From an uncultured Collinsella sp. (lineage in GTDB: Bacteria; Actinomycetota; Coriobacteriia; Coriobacteriales; Coriobacteriaceae): a DNA stretch of 12,666 nucleotides. Below the pieces are notes generated by a model. It saw nothing but the letters and a program-made list of their open reading frames with translations. It was not told where the DNA came from and did not search any database. The stretch lies in assembly GCA_900544845.1 (NCBI GenBank), contig UQWV01000051.1, positions 1-12,666 of the forward strand, given 5' to 3'. The position numbers and the translations under genes are program-made. Below are positions 7,043 to 12,666 of this stretch, one piece after another (within the stretch, counting starts at the first letter, position 1; each line of letters starts with the position of its first letter).

Positions 7043-7081
7043 GGTTGCAGTTGCTTCGCTCCTGCACCACTAGGCTGGTGC
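7043..7081 (+). promoter_or_regulatory. Mutually exclusive hairpins in the methyltransferase leader
   Basis: GCACCA (7064-7069) pairs perfectly with TGGTGC (7076-7081), but the overlapping CTGCACC (7062-7068) can instead pair with GGTTGCAG (7043-7050) with one bulged base. The two stems cannot coexist. Such a switch, located ahead of a terminator-like stem, is typical of attenuators and riboswitch-like leaders. The transcription start is not known; if it lies at the TATATG near 7113, these bases would not be in the RNA. I recognise no known riboswitch class. Confidence 0.25.
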
Positions 7082-7124
7082 GACGGTTTGGCGTTGGATC
7101 GGTTCTTTCTGATATATGCTGGTT

Positions 7125-7158
7125 GCGGCTCTTCTTTTGGGGGGGGAGTCGCTTTTTT
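7125..7158 (+). terminator. Terminator-like stem plus T6 just ahead of the methyltransferase ribosome binding site
   Basis: GCGGCTCTTC (7125-7134) can pair with the G-rich segment ending GGGAGTCGC (7143-7152), a ten-pair stem with three G-T wobbles and a TTTTGGGG loop. It is followed by TTTTTT at 7153-7158. The ribosome binding site AGGAGG starts only seven bases later. It either ends leftover transcription from upstream genes or acts as an attenuator in the leader of the methyltransferase gene. The eight-G run (7139-7146) lies in the stem/loop and could vary in length by slippage. Confidence 0.4.
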
Positions 7159-7177
7159 GTTGCTAGGAGGTTAGCCC

Positions 7178-8065
7178 GTGGTTGATGGGGATGCTCGCTC
7201 TGAGCTTCTTTCTGCTGATTGGAATCAGGAGTGGATGCGTCTGCAGGCCGCTCGGCATCGGGCTGATGATTCTTTTGAATGGGATAAGCGGGCTCGACAT
7301 TTTCGACCTCTTGAGACTGCTCCGTATGCCCGGGATTTTATGAAATTGCTGGCTCTTGAGCCTGGTGAATCGGTGCTTGATATGGGGTGTGGGGCTGGGT
7401 CGATTGCTATTCCGCTTGCGCAAGACGGGCATCCTGTGATTGCGGCTGATTTCTCCCCCGCCATGCTGGGCACGCTTGATGCCGGCATTGAGTATTACGG
7501 GCTCGAGGATCTTATTACGCCGCTTGAGCTTGCTTGGGATGATGACTGGAATTTGGTTGGACCGGTCGCGAAAGCGGTGGATGTTGCCTTTGCCAGTCGG
7601 TCGGTTACGACGACCAATCTAAAAGATGCGCTTGCCAAGCTTAATCGAACGGCTCGTCGGCGTTGTGCTGTCACGATGGTCGCCAACTCCAGCCCGCGCT
7701 ATGATCTGCACTTGATGAACGCCATCGGCGCCTCGGTTACCTGCAGCAATGGCTTTGTGTACGCCTTTAACATTCTCATTCAGATGGGTGCCCTGCCGCA
7801 GGTCACGTACTTTGAATCGCCTCGTCGCGATACCTTCGATAGCCTTGAGGCAGGCGTGGCGGACTTTTCCCGCATGCTTGAGCATGGCAACGAGGATAAG
7901 ATTGACCGTCTACGCGACTACGTCGCTCAGCATATGATTGAGAATCCCCATGCCGGCGAGCCAGGGTCCAAGGGCGTACCGCAGGGGCGTTACATGCTCG
8001 ACCACGTCCGCAAGGTCCGTTGGGCGTTTATTGCATGGGAGCCGGTCTCCATACCCCGCCCGTAG
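7178..8065 (+). CDS. Class I SAM-dependent methyltransferase, substrate unknown
   Basis: A 295-residue cytoplasmic protein with a Rossmann-type methyltransferase fold. Motif I is VLDMGCGAG (residues 66-74), with a following acidic strand end AADFS (89-93, Asp91) expected to bind the SAM ribose. The N-terminus has a Trp-rich segment (ADWNQEWMRLQ, residues 13-23), and the second half (FVYAFNILIQMGALPQVTYFE, 193-213 region) resembles a family of anaerobe methyltransferases whose substrate I cannot name. The GTG start at 7178 is chosen because a perfect AGGAGG (7165-7170) sits seven bases upstream. The first 500 bases are richer in T-ending codons than the rest of the gene. It stands alone, with a structured leader upstream and no partner gene that would suggest a substrate. 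Confidence 0.85.
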   Translation: MVDGDARSELLSADWNQEWMRLQAARHRADDSFEWDKRARHFRPLETAPYARDFMKLLALEPGESVLDMGCGAGSIAIPLAQDGHPVIAADFSPAMLGTLDAGIEYYGLEDLITPLELAWDDDWNLVGPVAKAVDVAFASRSVTTTNLKDALAKLNRTARRRCAVTMVANSSPRYDLHLMNAIGASVTCSNGFVYAFNILIQMGALPQVTYFESPRRDTFDSLEAGVADFSRMLEHGNEDKIDRLRDYVAQHMIENPHAGEPGSKGVPQGRYMLDHVRKVRWAFIAWEPVSIPRP

Positions 8066-8182
8066 CCCATCTAAAGCTTGCATCGTCTTCCCGCCCGGCA
8101 TCCGCATTCTTTGCGAACTGGGCAAACGCGCTCCACACCGCGCCGTTCCTGCGCTATCGTGGGACAGCTCACGTAGATTAAG

Positions 8183-8202
8183 GCCCCATTGCGGGGCGCC
8201 CC
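8183..8202 (+). promoter_or_regulatory. GC-rich hairpin in the yhbY leader
   Basis: GCCCC (8183-8187) pairs with GGGGC (8193-8197) around ATTGC; alternatively GGGGCGCCCC (8193-8202) is self-complementary. It lies 21-40 bases before the yhbY start, with no T run, so it is not a terminator. It may form in the leader RNA and influence translation, a low-confidence inference. The 158-base gap after the methyltransferase stop otherwise shows no clear promoter or gene. Confidence 0.25.
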
Positions 8203-8223
8203 ATACATAGAAAGCGAGAACCC

Positions 8224-8523
8224 ATGGCACTGACAGGAGCCCAGGTCAAGCAGCTTCGCAGCATGGCCCATCACCTCAACCCCGCCATCATCATCGGTAA
8301 GTCCGATGTCAACGAGGGCACCGTCGAGCAGACGGTTGCCTACCTGGAGAAGCACGAGCTCGTTAAGTGCTCCGTGCTGGACGGCTCCAGCCTTTCTGCC
8401 CGCGAGGCCGCCGAAGAGCTCGCTGAGCGCTGCCACGCCGAGGTCGTCCAGGTCATCGGCCGCAAGTTCTCGCTGTATCGCGAGTCCTCACGCAAGGACA
8501 TCGAGAAGATCAAGCTCGTCTAA
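8224..8523 (+). CDS. yhbY: YhbY/YqeI-type CRM-domain RNA-binding protein
   Basis: A 99-residue single-domain protein of the CRS1-YhbY (CRM) family, associated in bacteria with large ribosomal subunit precursors. Visible family features: LTGAQVKQLRSMAHHLNP (3-20), an alpha-beta core with LEKHELVKCSVLD (41-53), and VQVIGRKFSLYRES (75-88), the classic C-terminal strand. The usual GxxG loop is here GKSD (25-28), so the last glycine is replaced. The ATG at 8224 follows GAAAGCGAG, a modest ribosome binding site. Strong terminator directly downstream. Length and layout match B. subtilis YqeI and E. coli YhbY. Confidence 0.93.
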   Translation: MALTGAQVKQLRSMAHHLNPAIIIGKSDVNEGTVEQTVAYLEKHELVKCSVLDGSSLSAREAAEELAERCHAEVVQVIGRKFSLYRESSRKDIEKIKLV

Positions 8524-8560
8524 GAGCCAATGATCCGGCGAGCCAACACATAGCAAGCTT

Positions 8561-8594
8561 ACGGGTGCCCAAGTACTTTGGGCGCCCGTTTTTT
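8561..8594 (+). terminator. Rho-independent terminator after yhbY
   Basis: ACGGGTGCCCAA (8561-8572) pairs with TTGGGCGCCCGT (8578-8589), twelve pairs with one G-T wobble and a five-base loop, directly followed by TTTTTT (8589-8594). It lies 38 bases after the yhbY stop. The T run overlaps the stop codon (8593-8595) of the convergent minus-strand regulator gene. Read in the opposite direction there is no T run, so it should act on yhbY transcripts only. Confidence 0.9.
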
Positions 8595-11589
8595 ATCGCT
8601 CGACCAGCACGCGATTGAGCCGCCCCTCCACCAAGCGCTCGTATAGACGCCGCGTCTCGGGCTCGGGCACGCCATTGACCTGCTCCCTCAGATGGTGCAT
8701 ATGCCCGCTGTATAGCTCGACGATATCGCGCCGCCGCCCCGCCGCACTGTAGACGCGCATGGCGCAGCGCACCATATCCTCGCGCGCCGTTTCCTGCCGA
8801 AGCCCCGACTCCGCCAGCCAAATCGCCGACTGCAGATCGTTTTCTTCTAGAGCGGCATTGGCCCCCTTAATCATGCAATCGATGTACTTTGACTGCATAA
8901 TGCGTCGCATACGCAAAAAGTAGGTGGGATTACAGCCATTGGGAACATACAGCGGTCCGGCATAAAGCTGCTCAATCTTAAGGCACAGTTCAACTAAATG
9001 GGGCCCGCGCGCACCCGTGCGATTTCCCAAAACCTCGCGGCTTATCTGGTCAAACAGCCGTACATCGGTCTTGACGTAGTCGCCGTTGAGTCCGATGCAT
9101 TCATTTTGGATGAGCACGCACGACTTGCCGTCTGGCGTCGGCCCCAAGGCCGACCGCAAGCGCGATATCGTCGAGTACAGGTTGTTGCGGGCGCTATTGA
9201 ACTCGGCATGGGGCCACAGCTCCATGGCCAGCGTCTCACGATCGACGAGCGCATCCATGCCCAGCGCAAGCCGCTCGGCAAGTGTCGCCGCCTTCTTGCG
9301 GCGCCACATTTTGTCCGTGATGGGAAACCCGTCGCGCTCGGCGCGAAACGCACCAAACATGCGAATCTCGATATGGTCGATGGTATCAACGGCTTCAACC
9401 TCGCCAGCCTGGAACAGACGCTCGCCCTCCCCTTCCAAATCGTCGCGCAGCGAGTACCGCGACAGCTCGCGCACGGGAAGCTTCTTGCGTATCCTGCCCG
9501 CCGGCTCGCCCAGACAATGCATGGCAAGGCGCGCAAAGAGCCGATACGATGGCTCTAGAATCCCCGCACGATTCATGGACATCCAGGCCGCAAGGTCGCT
9601 GTCTCGGCCCGCACAGGCCAAATGCAGCGCCACGACCCAGGCTTCTGAGCCACCGACCTGCGTCTTGCTAATATCGAGCAGCTCCGCCTCTTCGCGAACC
9701 GATACCAGCGACGTATTGCGCAGATACGCCACGCGCTCCAGCAGCAAAGCGTTTTCGCGCATGTACGTAATCGATTCGTCGGCGAGCTTGAGCACCTGGA
9801 CCGCACGGAACTTTGCGTTGACTGGCCGCCCCTCCGCCAGCGATTGCCAGCCCTCCAGCAATAGCCCAAACAGCTGAATTTGATTGTCGCGAACACGCAC
9901 CGCAAAGCGGTCGAGCTCGCCAAACGCCACATCGTCGGTCACGGGCAAGCCCGCGAGCAGGCGCCGCGCCGCCAGCACCATACGCAGCCAAATGGATGGC
10001 GCCTTAAGCCCGCGGATATCGAGCGCCTCGAGTATCTGCGCCATCTTGTCATCGCGCTCGTCGGGTTTAGCAAACGAGCCGTCGAACAGCTCCACCAGCA
10101 TATGGTCGGCCTGTATGAGAATCCCCGCGATGTCGAGCTCGCAATCATAGGCTTTGCGCGCCTTGAGCTTCGCGAGAACATTGCCGTCTTTCGCTCGCTC
10201 TGTTAGGTGGCGCTTGACCTCGATATGCGCGGACAGCATGTCGAGCACCTCGCAGGATGTCTGTTCTTGCACAACAGGGTTGGCGGGAAGCCCCAGGTCA
10301 TTGTCGCCGTAAAAGGCGATAGTGAGCGCCTGTGCTATTTTCCAGGTAGCGGGGTCGAGCTCGCGCGCCGCCTGATCGCCCGCACGTTCGATAACGGACG
10401 CCATATACCTTGCGAGCTTTGTATTGCACACGCTGACAGCCGCCAGATACACGCCGAGCGCCTCGGCGGGTGCCGGCTCTTTCTCCTGCTTTTCCGCATT
10501 GACCATCGCCGTCGCCGCGCGGCAAATGTCCCCTCCGTGCCCGGTCAGGGCAAGATCGGCCCCATACTGCCCGGCAAGTTCCAACACCACATGGCGGTCC
10601 AAGAACGCATCGGCCAGGTCCATAGCCAAATCGCATCGGCCCGCCTTAATCAAAATGCGAGCAGCCCGCGATACAAGTTCGGGACGGATCTCGGCAACGA
10701 GCTTTCGCAGCCTCAGGCGCGCGTTGTCCTTAGCGCCCAAACACCTAAAGGTGCGATCAGACGGATCCACGCCAAAAAACGGATAATCGCGCACAAAGAT
10801 GGACTGGTCGATCATCGAAAGCCTTACACCGCACGCCTCTAGCTCCGCAATGCGACCCTCGCCCATCAGCACCATCAAGCAGGCAACGGTAAACAACAGG
10901 TTGTTCTCGAGCGATGCGAGATCTGCCAGCGCCGCACCGTACACGTTGACGATTTCGTTCTCGAGCAACCCGGCAACATCGCCCTGTCCATACATTCCCG
11001 TCTGCAGGGCAGATACCAGCTCTGGCACACCCTGCGTGAGCCGATAAAAATCGAGCGATGTACTGATCGAAAACGCCGTAGCCCATGACGAATACTCATA
11101 GGCGTGCACCTTGAGCATCTGCGCATTGACTTTTACAGAATCGCCCAACCCGTGGATAAGCAATCGGTTGGAGGGGCGGCAAGTAATAAAGACCCCCGTC
11201 CCCGTAGCACGTAAGCTGCGGATTCGATCGATGAGGTCCTCTGTTTCGCGCTGCTCGAGATTGGGCACGTTGTCGATCGCAACGAGCGAATGCGGTTTGT
11301 CCTTAAGCTCATCGGCGACAACCTCGAGCTGCATAAAGAGCTCGCGTCCAATCGCGCGGTCGGCCTCGATTATCCGAACCGGCCCTCGCGTGGGATCCGA
11401 TTTAACTTCCTGCACGTATTGCAGCAATACCGACGTCTTACCAAACCCGTCGGGCGCGTAAAGCAGAACGATTCCTGCCTTGCGCCCTTTAACGATGAGC
11501 TCGTTCATCAAGCGATCGCGCCGCACCATATAGCCGCCGCCCGTCGGCATCAACTCGAGGTCGTCCGTATTGCCCAGATCGTTTACCAT
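8593..11589 (-). CDS. Large ATP-dependent transcriptional regulator: N-terminal P-loop ATPase, C-terminal winged helix and BTAD
   Basis: A 998-residue cytoplasmic regulator. Residues about 35-200 form a STAND-type ATPase: Walker A APDGFGKTS (45-53), Walker B SLVAID (101-106) and a sensor-like FITCRP (134-139), as in MalT/LAL proteins. Residues about 210-730 are helical, consistent with TPR-like repeats. Residues about 738-836 form an OmpR/SARP winged helix (IEIRMFGAFRAERDG, then KKAATLAERLAL and the NSARNNLYSTISRLRSALG recognition helix region). Residues about 842-990 are a BTAD-like domain. The start is backed by GAGGAG five bases upstream. The order is the reverse of AfsR, where SARP is N-terminal. 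Such proteins sense small ligands through nucleotide binding and oligomerisation; the ligand and targets here are unknown. It is transcribed convergently with yhbY. Confidence 0.9.
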   Translation of the reverse strand: MVNDLGNTDDLELMPTGGGYMVRRDRLMNELIVKGRKAGIVLLYAPDGFGKTSVLLQYVQEVKSDPTRGPVRIIEADRAIGRELFMQLEVVADELKDKPHSLVAIDNVPNLEQRETEDLIDRIRSLRATGTGVFITCRPSNRLLIHGLGDSVKVNAQMLKVHAYEYSSWATAFSISTSLDFYRLTQGVPELVSALQTGMYGQGDVAGLLENEIVNVYGAALADLASLENNLLFTVACLMVLMGEGRIAELEACGVRLSMIDQSIFVRDYPFFGVDPSDRTFRCLGAKDNARLRLRKLVAEIRPELVSRAARILIKAGRCDLAMDLADAFLDRHVVLELAGQYGADLALTGHGGDICRAATAMVNAEKQEKEPAPAEALGVYLAAVSVCNTKLARYMASVIERAGDQAARELDPATWKIAQALTIAFYGDNDLGLPANPVVQEQTSCEVLDMLSAHIEVKRHLTERAKDGNVLAKLKARKAYDCELDIAGILIQADHMLVELFDGSFAKPDERDDKMAQILEALDIRGLKAPSIWLRMVLAARRLLAGLPVTDDVAFGELDRFAVRVRDNQIQLFGLLLEGWQSLAEGRPVNAKFRAVQVLKLADESITYMRENALLLERVAYLRNTSLVSVREEAELLDISKTQVGGSEAWVVALHLACAGRDSDLAAWMSMNRAGILEPSYRLFARLAMHCLGEPAGRIRKKLPVRELSRYSLRDDLEGEGERLFQAGEVEAVDTIDHIEIRMFGAFRAERDGFPITDKMWRRKKAATLAERLALGMDALVDRETLAMELWPHAEFNSARNNLYSTISRLRSALGPTPDGKSCVLIQNECIGLNGDYVKTDVRLFDQISREVLGNRTGARGPHLVELCLKIEQLYAGPLYVPNGCNPTYFLRMRRIMQSKYIDCMIKGANAALEENDLQSAIWLAESGLRQETAREDMVRCAMRVYSAAGRRRDIVELYSGHMHHLREQVNGVPEPETRRLYERLVEGRLNRVLVER

Positions 11590-11605
11590 GCCTGCTCCTC
11601 AACTC

Positions 11606-11707
11606 GACCATATGGACACCGTAGCTGCAGGACCATATGAGCCACCCCGTGAATAGCGCGACTTAGAGTTTTTGGTTGTCTGCCGGTACGTGTTTGGCAA
11701 GTTTTTG
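11606..11707 (-). promoter_or_regulatory. Regulator upstream region with direct repeats
   Basis: GACCATATG occurs at 11606-11614 and again at 11631-11639, 25 bases start to start; the first extends to the palindrome CCATATGG (11608-11615). Farther out, AGTTTTTG occurs at 11667-11674 and 11700-11707, 33 bases apart, close to three helical turns. These lie 17-118 bases upstream of the regulator start and could be binding sites, possibly for the regulator itself, since SARP-type proteins bind direct repeats. I could not place a convincing -35/-10 pair. The rest of the gap 11590-11979 holds one 14-bp palindrome and no certain gene. Confidence 0.25.
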
Positions 11708-11823
11708 TACAGCGAGGCCCGATGGTAATTTATCCCCCGACCAATAGGTCTTTGCGCAGGTCAATGCGCTTGCCAGCATGTCCCATCCAATTTGCAGTGT
11801 AGCGCAGTCGTCTGTTTTTATTT

Positions 11824-11837
11824 GAGTTGCGCAACTC
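11824..11837. repeat. 14-bp perfect palindrome
   Basis: GAGTTGCGCAACTC reads identically on both strands. It lies midway between the nagB terminator and the regulator start, about 235 bases upstream of the latter. A palindrome this long without a spacer suits binding by a dimeric regulator. Function is inferred only. Confidence 0.4.
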
Positions 11838-11979
11838 GCCTATTCCTCGCTACCGCTTGCGACTCTATAGTGGCAAATGTGCATAGAATCTGGTACGGAA
11901 TGAATCTCATGATTTAGAGCCCACTCGCCAAGCATGTGGCAAGGTTTCCGTCATGCACACATTACGGCCCGCATCCACT

Positions 11980-12009
11980 AAAAAGGCCCCCGCAAAGCGA
12001 GGGCCTTTT
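11980..12009 (-). terminator. Rho-independent terminator after nagB (possibly bidirectional)
   Basis: On the minus strand AAAAGGCCCTCGC pairs with GCGGGGGCCTTTT around a TTT loop, with one G-T wobble, and ends in TTTTT. It begins 29 bases after the nagB stop. The plus strand reading also ends in TTTT (12006-12009), so it could stop transcription from both directions. Confidence 0.9.
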
Positions 12010-12038
12010 GGAAAGCTATGTAAGATCGCTTGGTCGCG

Positions 12039-12666
12039 TTACTCGCAGAGCGAAAGAGCGGCCTCGTCAGCAACGACGACGCAATTGGTGTGGAGCTGCA
12101 GGATCGAAGCGGGGCACTCGGGCGTAACCGGGCCATAGCACATATCGTGCACAGCCTGAGCCTTGGCCTCACCGTTGGCGACAACCAGGATCATGCGGGC
12201 ATACATGATGGTCTGGGTGCCCATGGTGTAAGCCTGACGGGGCACATCATCGATGCTGTCGAACAGGCGGCTGTTGGCCTGAATGGTGCTCTCGGTCAGA
12301 TCGACGCAGTGCGTACCCTTGGAGAAGTGGTCATCGGGCTCGTTGAAGCCAATATGACCGTTATTACCAATGCCGAGCAGCTGCAGATCCGGGTAACCGG
12401 CGGCAGCGACGATCTTGTCGTACTCGGAGCAGGCAGCAGCGGCATCGGGGTTGGAGCCATCGGGCACGTGCGTGTTGTTCAGATCAATATTGATGTGATC
12501 GAAGAAGTTCTCGCGCATAAAGTAGTGATAGCTCTGGGGATCGTCGTGCGAAAGACCGCGATACTCGTCCAGGTTGTAGGTGCTGACCTCGGCAAAGTCG
12601 ACGTCGCCCTTCTCGTACCAAGCGGCGAGCTGCTTGTAGGCGCCAATCGGGGTGGAGCCGGTGGCA
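12039..12666 (-). CDS. nagB: Glucosamine-6-phosphate deaminase, C-terminal 208 residues, cut by right edge
   Basis: Converts glucosamine-6-phosphate to fructose-6-phosphate and ammonia in the cytoplasm, feeding amino sugars into glycolysis. Visible motifs in order: ATGSTPIGAYK (substrate phosphate-binding loop) at the window edge, YNLDEYRGL (Asp is the general base equivalent to E. coli Asp72), GIGNNGHIGFNEP (active-site loop with catalytic His; Asn replaces the E. coli Asp141, as in Bacillus-type NagB), and TMGTQTIMYAR near the C-terminus. Family proteins are about 240-266 residues, so only some 35-40 N-terminal residues are missing. The reading frame is open to the edge. It ends in LSLCE and a strong terminator, so it is not cotranscribed with the regulator downstream unless there is readthrough. 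Confidence 0.95.
   Translation of the reverse strand, partial: ATGSTPIGAYKQLAAWYEKGDVDFAEVSTYNLDEYRGLSHDDPQSYHYFMRENFFDHINIDLNNTHVPDGSNPDAAAACSEYDKIVAAAGYPDLQLLGIGNNGHIGFNEPDDHFSKGTHCVDLTESTIQANSRLFDSIDDVPRQAYTMGTQTIMYARMILVVANGEAKAQAVHDMCYGPVTPECPASILQLHTNCVVVADEAALSLCE

Noticed and set aside
11711..11810. Short plus-strand frame (about 26 codons) starting at ATG 11721
   Set aside because: Too short, only a weak GAGG upstream, no recognisable product.

Overview
The window looks like chromosomal DNA from a GC-rich (about 60%), gut-type actinobacterium of the class Coriobacteriia, most likely Collinsella or a close relative. This is inferred from third-position G/C codon use, a type III glutamine synthetase, a standalone cobalamin methionine synthase lacking its reactivation domain, and a very large ATPase/BTAD transcriptional regulator. 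No marker gene settles the genus. I see no tRNA, rRNA, CRISPR array, transposase, phage gene or integrase.

Layout. 1-734 (minus): 5' part of a glutamine synthetase III gene running off the left edge. 735-1160: divergent control region with several inverted repeats. 1161-5386 (plus): a tight three-gene methionine operon, namely metF, a separate MetH reactivation-domain protein, and a MetH core (homocysteine, pterin and cobalamin modules). 5412-5449: an 11-bp perfect dyad beside a candidate -10 box. 5495-6859 (plus): a UPF0210/DUF711 (PFL family) protein. 6877-7010: a striking element with perfect 32-bp inverted arms around a 70-bp core that contains its own hairpin. 7011-7177: a structured leader with competing hairpins and a terminator-like stem just before the ribosome binding site. 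7178-8065 (plus): a class I SAM-dependent methyltransferase. 8224-8523 (plus): a YhbY-type ribosome-associated RNA-binding protein with a strong terminator. 8593-11589 (minus): a 998-residue regulator with an N-terminal P-loop ATPase and C-terminal winged helix plus BTAD domain. 11590-11979: its upstream region, with palindromes and direct repeats. 11980-12009: a hairpin terminator, mainly for nagB. 12039-12666 (minus): most of nagB (glucosamine-6-phosphate deaminase), running off the right edge.

How the genes fit together. MetF makes 5-methyl-tetrahydrofolate. The MetH core transfers the methyl group through cobalamin to homocysteine. The small middle protein probably re-methylates oxidised cobalamin using SAM, a task that is a fused C-terminal domain in E. 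coli MetH. The methyltransferase further on also depends on SAM, but nothing in the sequence links it to this pathway. Glutamine synthetase and nagB concern nitrogen and amino-sugar metabolism. The large regulator has no visible target; autoregulation or control of a neighbour is only a guess.

No clear new defence or mobile system is present. The least explained parts are the 134-bp inverted-repeat element and the leader of the methyltransferase gene. All structures were folded by eye.
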